The notes under the pieces are model-generated. The model worked only from the letters and a program-made list of their open reading frames with translations, was not told the DNA's origin and did no database searches. Below are positions 44,040 through 53,136 of a stretch of 64,000 nt of DNA, piece by piece. The DNA comes from Ramlibacter sp. (GTDB taxonomy: Bacteria > Pseudomonadota > Gammaproteobacteria > Burkholderiales > Burkholderiaceae_C), in contig JAHBZN010000007.1 in NCBI GenBank assembly GCA_019635415.1, forward strand, positions 62,001-126,000, read 5' to 3'. How positions within the stretch are numbered: the stretch's first letter is position 1; every line of letters starts with the position of its first letter. A program made the translations under genes and the position numbers.

Positions 44040-44421
44040 CGGCTGCACCTGTTCGGTGGTTTTGATGCGACGATGGTACGAAGACGTTCCGAGATCGACA
44101 ACGGTACGGAATCGTACTATTTCGGCGAATTCACCATTTTGGGGCGGGGAAAAGGCCCTTACAGGGAGAGAACTTTGGGATGCTTTTCTCTCGAGAAGTC
44201 CATTGCAGCCAATGCGTCGTGCACCATGTCAGCCCATGCATAACATGCATGATGCTTCGATGTAATGGCATTACGTTGTTGTGACAAAGTCACAGGAATT
44301 CCGTTTCCACTTGTAATTGGCGTGATTATTTTCACGCTCTTCGACGATGGGGAGAACGTTCATCGCCCGCCGCAGGACCGGTCAAGATGGAATCTCTCGA
44401 CGGAACGATACAGTACCGCGA
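44040..44421. promoter_or_regulatory. Palindrome-rich upstream region of the CDI-like locus
   Basis: This 382-bp gap has no convincing gene and lower GC. It contains GTAATGgCATTAC (44262-44274), TGTGAC-AAA-GTCACA (44280-44294) and GCGTGA-TTATTT-TCACGC (44320-44337). It also holds a direct repeat of CATGCAT (44235-44241 and 44244-44250). Three palindromes within 76 bp suggest binding by one or more regulators. The second resembles a CRP site but has a 5-nt rather than a 6-nt spacer. Confidence 0.55.
44073..44101 (-). promoter_or_regulatory. Candidate sigma-70 promoter of cdiB
   Basis: On the minus strand a -35-like TTGTCG (44096-44101) and a -10-like TACCAT (44073-44078) are separated by exactly 17 bp. 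Each has 4 of 6 consensus matches. The -10 lies about 34 nt upstream of the chosen cdiB ATG at 44039. The match is modest. Confidence 0.35.
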
Positions 44422-46530
44422 TCAGCGCGACAGCAATTCGCGAAGACCGGCTTCGTCGAGCACCGGCACGCCGAGCTCCCGGGCTTTGTCGAGCTTGCTG
44501 CCCGCCTCGGCCCCGGCGACCACGTAGCTGGTCTTCTTGCTGACCGATCCAGCCACCTTGGCGCCAGCGGTTTCGAGCAGTTCCTTGGCCTCTTCCCGGC
44601 CGAGGGTCGGCAGGGTCCCCGTCAGTACCACGGTCAGGCCGGCCAGCGGCTGGGGCGCCCGGGCCGCCGGTTCGCCTTCCTCCCAGTGCACCCCGCAAGC
44701 CCGCAGCTGCTCCACGACCTCCCGGTTGTGCGGCTGCTGGAAGAAGGTATGGATGGCTTCCGCCACGATCGGCCCCACGTCGTTGACCTCGAGCAGCTGC
44801 GCCACCGAGGCCGCCTGGTCCGGCGTGGCGCCCATGATGGCGTCCAGCGCGCCAAAATGCCGCGCCAGGTCCTTGGCCGTGGCTTCTCCCACGTGGCGAA
44901 TCCCGAGGCCGAACAGGAACCGGGGCAGCGTGGTCTGCCGGGACTGTGCCAGACCGTCGAGCACGTTCTGCGCCGATTTCTCGGCCATGCGGTCCAGCGC
45001 CGACAGCGAGGTGAGACCCAGCCGGTAAAGGTCCGGCAGGGTCTTGACGACCTGCCCCTCCACCAGCTGATCCACGAGTTTCTCACCCAGGCCTTCGATA
45101 TCCATGGCGCGGCGCTGTGCGTAATGCAGGATGGCCTGCTTGCGCTGCGCGGCGCAAAACAGGCCGCCGGAGCAGCGGTGATTGACCTCCTGCTTTTCGC
45201 GCGTCACGGCGCTGCCGCAGATGGGACAGTGCCGCGGCATGCGGAAATTCGGCACGTAGGCATGGCGCGGCCCGGGGACCACGCCGACCACCTCAGGAAT
45301 GACGTCGCCGGCACGCCGCACGATCACGGTATCACCCACCCGAACACCCTTGCGGCGCAGCTCGAACAGGTTGTGCAGTGTGGCATTCGACACCGTGGTC
45401 CCGCCCACGAACACCGGGTCCAGGCGGGCCACAGGCGTGAGCTTGCCGGTGCGGCCCACCTGCACGTCGATGCCCAGCACCTTGGTCATCTGCTCCTGTG
45501 CCGGGTATTTGTGGGCCACCGCCCATCGCGGCTCGCGCGTGACAAAGCCCAGCTGCCGCTGCAACGCCAAGCTGTTGACCTTGTAGACCACGCCGTCAAT
45601 GTCAAAGGGCAGCTGGTCGCGTTCGGTCCCGACGGACTGGTGGTACGCTATCAATTCAGTAGCACCCTGCGCCAGCTGGGTGCGGGCTGAGACCGGAAAA
45701 CCCCATGAACGCAAGGTCAGCAACGCCGCGTAGTGGGTCTGGAAGTCCGGACCACCCTGCTCCACGGGCGTGACCTCACCCCAGCCATAGGCAAAGAAAC
45801 TCAGCGGCCGCTGGGCCGTGATGGCCGGGTCGAGCTGGCGCACGGCGCCGGCCGCGGTATTGCGCGGATTGATGTAGGTCTTTTCGCCCTTGGCCCCGGC
45901 CGCGATCTTCTCGCGCTGACGTTCGTTGAGCCGGTCGAAATCCTTGCGGCTCATGTAGACCTCGCCCCGCACCTCCAGCACGGGCGGGGCATCCGCAGGC
46001 AGCCTCAGCGGGATCTGGCCAATGGTGCGGATGTTCTGCGTGACGTCCTCACCGATCTCGCCGTCGCCACGCGTCGCGGCCTGGACCAGCGAGCCCTGCT
46101 CATAGCGCAGATTGATGGCCAGGCCATCGAACTTGAGTTCAGCCACGTACTCTACCGGCGGTGCGTCGTCGGACAGGCCCAGCTCCTTGCGCACCCTCGC
46201 GTCGAAGTTCTGCGCCCCGCTGGCTTCGATGTCGGTCTCGGTACGGATCGACAGCATGGGCACCTTGTGCCGCACCTTGGCGAATACGTCTAAGGCCTTG
46301 CCGCTCACTCGTCGAGTCGGCGAATCAGGAGGAATGAAGTCCGGGTACTTTGCCTCAAGCGCTTCCAGTTCTTTGAAGAGCGCGTCATAAACCGCGTCAG
46401 GGACGGTTGGTCTGTCCAGCACGTAATAGCTGTGCGAATGGGAATGAAGCTGCTCTCGCAACTCCTCCATACGTCGACTGTCTTTTATCGACGCCTGAGC
46501 CTCCGAGAGACCAAAAAGATCGGGCTCCAT
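44422..46530 (-). CDS. ligA: NAD-dependent DNA ligase LigA
   Basis: This enzyme seals nicks during replication and repair using NAD. It has 702 residues. The adenylated lysine is K133 in the KFDG motif of VAELKFDGLAIN. It is followed by the OB fold, a four-Cys zinc finger (CPICG ... CSGG ... CAAQRKQ), HhH motifs and a C-terminal BRCT domain (GTLPTLGREEAKELLE). A degenerate dispersed repeat lies inside the coding sequence at about residues 280-296 (QLAQGATELIAYHQSVG). It is the last gene of the smc-zipA-ligA cluster. Confidence 0.97.
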   Translation of the reverse strand: MEPDLFGLSEAQASIKDSRRMEELREQLHSHSHSYYVLDRPTVPDAVYDALFKELEALEAKYPDFIPPDSPTRRVSGKALDVFAKVRHKVPMLSIRTETDIEASGAQNFDARVRKELGLSDDAPPVEYVAELKFDGLAINLRYEQGSLVQAATRGDGEIGEDVTQNIRTIGQIPLRLPADAPPVLEVRGEVYMSRKDFDRLNERQREKIAAGAKGEKTYINPRNTAAGAVRQLDPAITAQRPLSFFAYGWGEVTPVEQGGPDFQTHYAALLTLRSWGFPVSARTQLAQGATELIAYHQSVGTERDQLPFDIDGVVYKVNSLALQRQLGFVTREPRWAVAHKYPAQEQMTKVLGIDVQVGRTGKLTPVARLDPVFVGGTTVSNATLHNLFELRRKGVRVGDTVIVRRAGDVIPEVVGVVPGPRHAYVPNFRMPRHCPICGSAVTREKQEVNHRCSGGLFCAAQRKQAILHYAQRRAMDIEGLGEKLVDQLVEGQVVKTLPDLYRLGLTSLSALDRMAEKSAQNVLDGLAQSRQTTLPRFLFGLGIRHVGEATAKDLARHFGALDAIMGATPDQAASVAQLLEVNDVGPIVAEAIHTFFQQPHNREVVEQLRACGVHWEEGEPAARAPQPLAGLTVVLTGTLPTLGREEAKELLETAGAKVAGSVSKKTSYVVAGAEAGSKLDKARELGVPVLDEAGLRELLSR
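45644..45692 (-). repeat. Dispersed intragenic repeat (copy in ligA)
   Basis: On the minus strand the segment reads cagcccgcac, ctggcgcaggg and tgctactgaattgatagcg. It shares the AGCCC...GCTA..AA..ATAGC architecture with copies in purL, dapE and the ABC-F gene. It is one of the more degenerate copies and remains in frame. Confidence 0.5.
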
Positions 46531-46538
46531 CCGAGACT

Positions 46539-47573
46539 TTAGCTAAAAAGTCGCCTGGCCAGCGCTGAACCTGCCGACAGGTCGCGCGCGTCCAGCGTGT
46601 CGTACAGCTGCTCGAGATCGGCCCCGATCACGTCCAGCCCTTCCACCCGGATCATCTGGCCGTTGTCGTCCGTGATGGTGCCGTCCATCGAAGCCGCCAG
46701 CGTGATGGCCGCCTCGCGCATACGCACGAAGGGCTGCTCGCTGCGCAGGACCTGCGGCACATCCAGGCTCAGCGTGAGCTCGCGGATCGCGGTGTGCGCG
46801 GGATCATCGGCCAGCGCCGCCTGGGTGTCGAACGCCAGGCCGAGCACGGGCGGGGCTCCCGCCGTGCTCGCGGGCAAGACCATGCGCCCCGGAATCACGC
46901 CGGGCACAAAGCCCAGCCGCGCCGCATTCTGCTGCACATAGCCCGGGCTCCAGGCGGCACTGCGGGCGCGCAGCGTGAAGCTGAGCTGGGCATCATGGCC
47001 GCCCGCAAAGTGGTCCAGCTCCCGCGCGCGCGCCACCTCATGCAGCATGTCGGGGAACTCGGGTGCGCCATTGACGGCATCGGCGAAGGCCTGGGCCTTG
47101 ACCACGAATTCGGAATACTCGATCTCGTTGAGTGCCCCCGTGCGGTTGGCCAGTTGCACCCCCGCCTGGAAGGCGCTGTAGCGCCGGCCCGCCACCGGCT
47201 GTTCCCACACATGGGTGGACTCGTTGAAACCTTCCACGGCAAACGGCTTGCTCCCGGCACGGCGGGTCGGTGGCATGGCGGCCAGCGCGGCGTCGCCCGA
47301 GTTGGGGTGCTCCAGCGCAATCGGGGCAATCACGTCGATCAGCGCGTCCAGCCCGGTCTTGCGCTCGGGCGGGGCCACCAGCGGCAGGGGATGTGAATCC
47401 ATCGCCGGTTCCTGCCGTGGCGCGTCCGCATCGCCCTCCGCGCCGGGTGTGGGTTGGGTGTCCGGCTGGGCTTGCCGCGGCGCATTGCGCCGCGAAGTCC
47501 AGGCGCCGTGGGCCACGACGACCGCCAGTACCAGGCCGCCCAGCACGGCCAGCCCCAGAGTCAGGTTGCTCAT
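46539..47573 (-). CDS. zipA: Cell division protein ZipA (FtsZ-binding C-terminal domain)
   Basis: This is an inner-membrane-anchored divisome protein that tethers FtsZ. It has 344 residues. I take the ATG at 47573 rather than an adjacent upstream TTG. An N-terminal transmembrane segment (LTLGLAVLGGLVLAVVVAHGAW) is followed by a Pro/Asp-rich linker and then the ZipA_C-like domain in the last ~150 residues (VLGLAFDTQAALAD, ITDDNGQMIRVEGLDVIGADLEQLYD). It sits between smc and ligA as in other Comamonadaceae and Burkholderiales, which supports the assignment. Confidence 0.85.
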   Translation of the reverse strand: MSNLTLGLAVLGGLVLAVVVAHGAWTSRRNAPRQAQPDTQPTPGAEGDADAPRQEPAMDSHPLPLVAPPERKTGLDALIDVIAPIALEHPNSGDAALAAMPPTRRAGSKPFAVEGFNESTHVWEQPVAGRRYSAFQAGVQLANRTGALNEIEYSEFVVKAQAFADAVNGAPEFPDMLHEVARARELDHFAGGHDAQLSFTLRARSAAWSPGYVQQNAARLGFVPGVIPGRMVLPASTAGAPPVLGLAFDTQAALADDPAHTAIRELTLSLDVPQVLRSEQPFVRMREAAITLAASMDGTITDDNGQMIRVEGLDVIGADLEQLYDTLDARDLSAGSALARRLFS

Positions 47574-47583
47574 CAATCCACCT

Positions 47584-50500
47584 TCACGCGGCTTCCGCCA
47601 TGGACACCGCCGATTCCATGTCGACCGCCACGATGCGCGAGACGCCCTGCTCCTGCATGGTCACGCCGATCAGTTGTTCGGCCATTTCCATGGCGATCTT
47701 GTTGTGGCTGATGAACAGGAACTGCGTCTCCTTGCTCATGCTGCTCACGAGCTTGGCGTAACGCTCCGTGTTGGCGTCGTCCAGCGGCGCATCCACCTCG
47801 TCCAGCAGGCAAAACGGGGCCGGATTGAGCTGGAAGATGGCGAACACCAGCGCAATCGCCGTCAGTGCTTTCTCGCCCCCCGACAGCAGGTGAATGGTCT
47901 GGTTCTTCTTGCCGGGCGGCTGGGCCATCACCTGCACCCCGGAATCCAGAATCTCTTCCCCCGTCATCACCAGCTTGGCGTTGCCGCCCCCGAACAGCTC
48001 CGGGAACATCCGGCCGAAGTGCTCGTTGACGGTCTTGAAAGTGCCGCCCAGCAGCTCGCGGGTCTCGCCGTCGATCTTCTTGATCGCATCTTCCAGCGTG
48101 GTCATGGCTTCGTTGAGGTCGGCCGATTGCGCGTCCAGGAACTGCTTGCGCTCGCGCGCGGCGGCCAGTTCGTCCAGGGCGGCCAGGTTCACCGCGCCCA
48201 GCGCGTTGACGTCCCGGTGCAGGCGATCGATCTCGCCCTGCAGCCCGCTGAGGCGGACGTTGCCCTCCTCGATCGATCGCGCCACGGCTTCCAGGTCGGC
48301 CTCGGCATCGGTCAACAGCTGCGCGTATTGCTCGAAGCCCAGCCGTGCGGCCTGTTCCTTGAGCTGCATGTCGGTGATGCGCTGGCGCAAAGGGTCGAGT
48401 TCGCGCTCCAGCTGCAGGCGGCGTTCGTCACTGGCGCGCAGCTTGGCGGTCAGGTCGTCGTACTCGCTGCGCCGGGCGCCCAGCGCCTGTTCGCGCTCCA
48501 GCTTGAGCGCCAGGGCGTTCTGCAATCCAGCCTGGGCCGCCGCGTCGGTCAGCCGTGCCAGTTCTTCGTGCGCGCGCTGCTCCTCGGCGCGGATGCTGTC
48601 GGCCTGCTGCGCCGCCGTCTCGATGGCCCGGCTCAGCTCCGCCTTTCGCGCCTCCAGGCTGCGCTGCGCGAACACCGCCTCCTGGGACTGGCGCTCGAGG
48701 CTGCGCTGCTGCTCACGGCATTCGGCCAGCCGGCGCTCGGCGTCGATCACCCGCTCATCGAGCTGCGCATGGCGCTCCTGGCTGTCAGCCAGCTGCATGT
48801 CGAGTTCCTCGAAGCGTGCTTCGGCGGTGACACGGCGCTCCTGCAGGGCCTCGAGCTGTCCGTCGACCTCGCCCAGATCGGCGTCGATCTGCTCGCTGCG
48901 GGCCCGCGTCTGTTCGGCCAGCTGGGTCAGGCGCAGGGTCTCCACCTGCAGCTCATGGGCCCGGCTCTGCGTCTCGGCGGCCTCGCGGCGCGCCGAGACC
49001 AGCCGCTGGGAAGCCTCGGAATACGCCGCCTCCGCGCGAACCAGCGCCGAGCGGGCCTCCTCGCTGATCAGCGCCTGGGCCTTGAGCTGCTTGTCCAGGT
49101 TCTCGATTTCCTGAGCCCGTGCCAGCAGCCCGGCCTGTTCGGAGTCCTGGGCATAGAAGCTGGCGCTGTGGGTCGTCACCGCATGGCCACTTCTCACATA
49201 GATCACCTCGCCCGGCTGAAGGCGGTCACGCGCGGCCAGCGCCTCCTCGAAACTGGCGGCCGTGTAGCAGCCGCGCAGCCAGTCGCCGAACAGGGCCTTC
49301 TGCCCCGCATCGTTCAGGCGCAGCAGATCGGCCAGCCGAGGCAGGGCCGACGGGCCTTCAGGCGCGGCCGCCTGCGGCGGGCTGTAGAACGCCAGCTTGG
49401 CCGGCGGTGCATCGGCAGCGAAGGATCGAACCATCTCCAGCCGCGACACCTCGAGGGAATTGAGCCGCTCGCGCAGGGCCGCCTCAAGCGCGTTTTCCCA
49501 GCCCTGCTCGACATGGATGCGGCTCCACAGGCCCTGCAGCCCGTCCAGTCCGTGCCGGGCCAGCCATGGCTTGAGCTTGCCGTCCGTGCGGACTTTGTCC
49601 TGCAAGGCTTTGAGCGCCTCCATGCGGGCGGACAGGTCGGCCTGCTTGCCACTTTCGGCATTCACGGCCTGCTGCCTGGCGCGCCGGTCTTCGTCCAGCT
49701 GGGGAACCTGCTCCTGCAGTTCGTGCAGGCGGCCGTCCGCCATTTCCGCGGCCTCTCGGGCCGCCGCCAACTGGGCTTGAAGATTGGTCAGGCGCACTTC
49801 GTCGGGCGCGGCCAGCGCATTGCGGTCGGCCCGCAGCTTCTCGCTGCGCTGGCTGAGCTGGCGCGACTGCTCTTCGATGTTGCGCTGATCGGCGGCCAGC
49901 ACCTGGATCTGCTGCTGCACCTGCGCCACGCTGCCGCGCTGCTCGGTCGACCGGGCCTGCGCCTGGCGCAGCGCCTCCTCCAGGTCGGGCAACTGCAAGG
50001 CCTGCTCCTCCACCTGAGCCGCCAGCAGCGTGGCCTGCTCCTCGGCCTGCACACTCTGGCCGGCCAGGGTCTCGGATTCGGCGGCAGCGTCATCCCTGCG
50101 CGTGGCCCATTGGGCCGTCTGCTCCTTGAGTTGCGCCAGCCGCTGCTCCACACGCTGGCGCCCCTCGACGACAAAGCGGATCTCTGCCTCGAGCCGGCCG
50201 ACTTCGGCGCTCGCCTCGTACAGCAAGCCCTGCGACTGGTTGACCTGGTCACCGGCGGCATAGTGCGCCTGACGGATGGTTTCGAGATCGCTTTCGACGC
50301 GGCGCAGGTCGGCCAGACGGGATTCGAGGTCGTTCACCGCCTTTTCGGCCTCGGCCTTGACCTTGCCCTGATCCGCCTCGCTTTCGGCCCGCTTGAGGTA
50401 CCACAGCTGGTGCTGCTTGAGCGTCACGTCGGATTGCAGCGCGTTGTACTTCTGCGCGACTTCGGCCTGTTTCTCCAGCTTCTCGAGGTTGCTGTTGAGC

Positions 50501-51099
50501 TCGCGCAGGATGTCCTCGACACGCGTCAGGTTCTCGCGCGTGTCCGAAAGCCGGTTTTCGGTCTCCCGGCGGCGCTCCTTGTACTTGGAAACACCGGCGG
50601 CCTCCTCCAGGAACAATCGCAGTTCCTCGGGCTTGGATTCGATGATGCGGCTGATCGTGCCCTGGCCGATGATGGCGTAGGCGCGCGGCCCCAGGCCGGT
50701 GCCCAGGAACACGTCCTGCACGTCACGCCGGCGCACCGGCTGGTTGTTGATGTAGTAACTGCTGGTGCCGTCGCGCGTCAGCACGCGCTTGACGGCGATC
50801 TCGGTGAACTGGCTCCACTGGCCGCCCGCGCGGTGGTCGGCGTTGTCGAAGATGAGCTCCACGCTGGACCGGCTGGCCGGCTTGCGGCTGGTCGTGCCGT
50901 TGAAGATCACGTCCTGCATCGACTCGCCGCGCAGTTCGCTGGCCCGGCTCTCGCCCAGCACCCAGCGCACGGCATCCATGATGTTGGACTTGCCGCAGCC
51001 ATTCGGCCCCACAACGCCCACCAGCTGCCCCGGCAGCAGAAAGTTGGTCGGCTCGGCGAAAGACTTGAATCCGGATAACTTGATGGAATTGAGACGCAC
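47584..51099 (-). CDS. smc: Chromosome segregation ATPase SMC
   Basis: This 1171-residue SMC protein condenses and segregates the chromosome with the ScpAB kleisin complex. It starts with GTG (VRLNSIKLSGFKSFAEP). Walker A is GPNGCGKSN at residues 33-41. Two very long coiled coils flank a hinge at about residues 500-660. The C-terminal head has LSGGEKALTAIALVFAIF and Walker B FCLLDEVDAPLDDANTERY. It heads the smc-zipA-ligA run. The upstream region is divergent from the MHYT gene. Confidence 0.97.
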   Translation of the reverse strand: MRLNSIKLSGFKSFAEPTNFLLPGQLVGVVGPNGCGKSNIMDAVRWVLGESRASELRGESMQDVIFNGTTSRKPASRSSVELIFDNADHRAGGQWSQFTEIAVKRVLTRDGTSSYYINNQPVRRRDVQDVFLGTGLGPRAYAIIGQGTISRIIESKPEELRLFLEEAAGVSKYKERRRETENRLSDTRENLTRVEDILRELNSNLEKLEKQAEVAQKYNALQSDVTLKQHQLWYLKRAESEADQGKVKAEAEKAVNDLESRLADLRRVESDLETIRQAHYAAGDQVNQSQGLLYEASAEVGRLEAEIRFVVEGRQRVEQRLAQLKEQTAQWATRRDDAAAESETLAGQSVQAEEQATLLAAQVEEQALQLPDLEEALRQAQARSTEQRGSVAQVQQQIQVLAADQRNIEEQSRQLSQRSEKLRADRNALAAPDEVRLTNLQAQLAAAREAAEMADGRLHELQEQVPQLDEDRRARQQAVNAESGKQADLSARMEALKALQDKVRTDGKLKPWLARHGLDGLQGLWSRIHVEQGWENALEAALRERLNSLEVSRLEMVRSFAADAPPAKLAFYSPPQAAAPEGPSALPRLADLLRLNDAGQKALFGDWLRGCYTAASFEEALAARDRLQPGEVIYVRSGHAVTTHSASFYAQDSEQAGLLARAQEIENLDKQLKAQALISEEARSALVRAEAAYSEASQRLVSARREAAETQSRAHELQVETLRLTQLAEQTRARSEQIDADLGEVDGQLEALQERRVTAEARFEELDMQLADSQERHAQLDERVIDAERRLAECREQQRSLERQSQEAVFAQRSLEARKAELSRAIETAAQQADSIRAEEQRAHEELARLTDAAAQAGLQNALALKLEREQALGARRSEYDDLTAKLRASDERRLQLERELDPLRQRITDMQLKEQAARLGFEQYAQLLTDAEADLEAVARSIEEGNVRLSGLQGEIDRLHRDVNALGAVNLAALDELAAARERKQFLDAQSADLNEAMTTLEDAIKKIDGETRELLGGTFKTVNEHFGRMFPELFGGGNAKLVMTGEEILDSGVQVMAQPPGKKNQTIHLLSGGEKALTAIALVFAIFQLNPAPFCLLDEVDAPLDDANTERYAKLVSSMSKETQFLFISHNKIAMEMAEQLIGVTMQEQGVSRIVAVDMESAVSMAEAA

Positions 51100-51280
51100 G
51101 GCTAACTCGTTGATTCGTATGGCGTTTCAGCCCGGTGCAGCCCGCGGGGGCCGGGCCGGCAAGACGACGATGTTACCCGAGCCCTCCGCTGCCAAGTGCA
51201 TCCCGTTGTGAGGAGCGCGGCCTGAGGCATTTCCCGACCCGGCCGTGCGGTCATATGTGTCCGACTGTTACGTCTTTATT

Positions 51281-51296
51281 TATACCGATTAGTATA
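51281..51296. promoter_or_regulatory. AT-rich dyad upstream of the MHYT gene
   Basis: TATAC and GTATA, separated by 6 bp, form an inverted repeat in the 239-bp smc/MHYT intergenic region (51100-51338). The surrounding DNA is the most AT-rich stretch of the area, with a -10-like TATAGT at 51293-51298. It is about 41 bp upstream of the MHYT start. The rest of the gap shows no gene. Confidence 0.35.
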
Positions 51297-51338
51297 GTAA
51301 GCATTCTTATTTTCACTCCCTTCGTCGAAGCATTCCGC

Positions 51339-52085
51339 ATGAACAGTGTCGTCTCCACCAGCTATTCGCAGGGCATGGTCCTGCTGTCCTACGCGATCTC
51401 CATGATCGGGTCCCTCGTCGCGCTGACCGCCGCGCGCCGCATCACGCTGCCGTCCGGCGGCATCAGCTGGGCCAACCTCGTCACCGCGGGCCTGGCGCTG
51501 GGCGGCGTCGGTGTCTGGGCCATGCACTTCATCGGCATGCTGGCCATGAGCATGGATCTGGGCGTGGGCTATTCCCTCCCAGAGACGCTGCTGTCGCTGG
51601 CCGCCGCGGTGGTGGCCACGTCCATCGCCCTGGCCTTCGTCTCGCGCAACCCCAGCCATTTCGGCCGCCTCGCCAGCGCCGGCACGCTGCTCGGCATGGG
51701 CGTGGGCTTCATGCACTACCTGGGCATGTATGGCATGCGTTTCGGCGGGTACATCGAATGGTCTTACGACGTGGTGGGCATTTCCATGGTCATCGCCATC
51801 GTGGCGGCCACGGCGGCCCTGTGGCTGGCGTTCAACACCCGCACCCTGGTGGCACGGGTGACGGCCGCGGCCGTCATGGGGGGTGCGGTCTGCGCCATGC
51901 ACTACACGGGCATGGCCGCGGCACAATTCGTCTGCACCACGGCCAACCGCTATGCCACGCCCACCGGATTCGGCGTGATCAGCTCGCTGGACCTGCCGGT
52001 CCTGGTCACCCTGCTGGCCATGGGCATGGCCATCGTGCTGTCGATCGACCAGGCGATGCAGCGCGTGCTGACGCCGCACCGTTGA
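51339..52085 (+). CDS. MHYT-domain integral membrane sensor
   Basis: This 248-residue polytopic protein consists of the MHYT sensor domain alone. Three motifs, MHFIGM (near residue 62), MHYLGM (near 125) and MHYTGM (near 187), lie in consecutive transmembrane pairs. MHYT proteins are thought to sense a diatomic gas or copper through these histidine and methionine residues. The ATG at 51339 is the first that fits the family, and the longer open frame covers AT-rich non-coding DNA. There is no GGDEF, EAL or kinase domain, so it would need a partner to signal. Confidence 0.88.
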   Translation: MNSVVSTSYSQGMVLLSYAISMIGSLVALTAARRITLPSGGISWANLVTAGLALGGVGVWAMHFIGMLAMSMDLGVGYSLPETLLSLAAAVVATSIALAFVSRNPSHFGRLASAGTLLGMGVGFMHYLGMYGMRFGGYIEWSYDVVGISMVIAIVAATAALWLAFNTRTLVARVTAAAVMGGAVCAMHYTGMAAAQFVCTTANRYATPTGFGVISSLDLPVLVTLLAMGMAIVLSIDQAMQRVLTPHR

Positions 52086-52136
52086 CACATCGGCGCACCG
52101 GGGCATGATGGCGCAGAAATTGCGTGATGCCCCTGC

Positions 52137-53078
52137 ATGAAGACCTTCATTCGCCTGGCCGAAGTCTGGCTGCCCTCCCGGGACGGCAGTCACCTCGAGC
52201 TAGGCAGCGGTCTGTTCGACACCGCGCCGAAATTTGGTGCGCTCGCCTGGTCGACCCGTTTTGCCCGGGGTGAAGGCCTGCCGGGGCGCGCTTGGGCCGA
52301 GGGCCACCCCATCCTGTTGCGCCAGCTCGACCACAACTATTTCAAGCGCAGCGCAGCCGCACACGCGGCCGGCGTGACCTGCGCCCTCGCTCTGCCATTT
52401 TTCCAGCGCGGTGAGCTGACGTCCGTGGTGCTGCTCTTCTTTGGCGACACCGAGGTCCATGTGGGTGCGATGGAACTCTGGCAACACGAACCCGGTGGCT
52501 CTGACGAACTTGTGCTGGACGAAGGCTACTTCGGCTCCACCGCCAAGGTCCTGGAGACGCTCACGCGCGGCGCCCGGCTGCCGCGCGGCGCCGGCCTGCC
52601 GGGCCTGACGTGGCAGCAGCACCAGGCCGTCCTGCTGCCGGAGATTGAAGGCACGCGGCAATTCCTGCGGGCCCCCGAGGCCGCCGCCGCCGGCATAGCA
52701 CGCGCCCTGAGTCTGCCGTGTGCCTCGCCGCAGGGGCAGGCCTGGGTGCTCACCCTGTTGTCCTCCACCACCACGCCGATGGCCAAGCGCATGGAGATCT
52801 GGCGCGTCGACGAACAGGGGCAACGCCTGTGGCGCGCGGCCGGGCACTGCGAGTCCCTCGGCACCCTGCCCAGCGGCCCGGCCATGGCCTGGACGCCGGC
52901 CTCGCTGGGGCGGATCGGCCGCGCAATGGACACCGGCGTGGCCCAGGTGGCCTCGGCCTCCGCGGTTCATGCGGCCCTTCAGGAAGACCAGGCCCAGGCC
53001 GCAGGGCTCGACGCCCTGCTGGCATTGCCCGTCATGGCCGGCGGCGAGGTACGCGAGGTGGTGGCGCTGTATTTCTGA
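52137..53078 (+). CDS. Tandem GAF-like domain protein
   Basis: This 313-residue soluble protein is made of two similar halves. Each has a GEGLPGRAWAEGHPILLRQLD- or GAGLPGLTWQQHQAVLLPEIE-type segment, followed by AAAAGIARALSLPC- or AAHAAGVTCALALPF-type strands. The layout resembles GAF domains that bind small molecules. The second half carries VAQVASASAVHAALQ and ends VVALYF. No output domain is present. The gene is 51 bp downstream of the MHYT gene on the same strand, so the two may form a signalling pair. Confidence 0.7.
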   Translation: MKTFIRLAEVWLPSRDGSHLELGSGLFDTAPKFGALAWSTRFARGEGLPGRAWAEGHPILLRQLDHNYFKRSAAAHAAGVTCALALPFFQRGELTSVVLLFFGDTEVHVGAMELWQHEPGGSDELVLDEGYFGSTAKVLETLTRGARLPRGAGLPGLTWQQHQAVLLPEIEGTRQFLRAPEAAAAGIARALSLPCASPQGQAWVLTLLSSTTTPMAKRMEIWRVDEQGQRLWRAAGHCESLGTLPSGPAMAWTPASLGRIGRAMDTGVAQVASASAVHAALQEDQAQAAGLDALLALPVMAGGEVREVVALYF

Positions 53079-53136
53079 TGCTTGCCGGGCGGCCCCTGCG
53101 CAGCCGGCCGCGCGGGCATCCCGGATAATCGGCGCC

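Noticed and set aside
44280..44294. CRP-type binding site
   Set aside because: TGTGAC-AAA-GTCACA is a perfect palindrome, but the TGTGA/TCACA half sites are 5 rather than 6 nt apart. I reported it as part of a palindrome cluster only.
47215..51078. 1287-codon open frame antisense to smc
   Set aside because: It lies fully within the coding sequence of smc on the opposite strand, with no family motif. Such shadows are expected in high-GC DNA.
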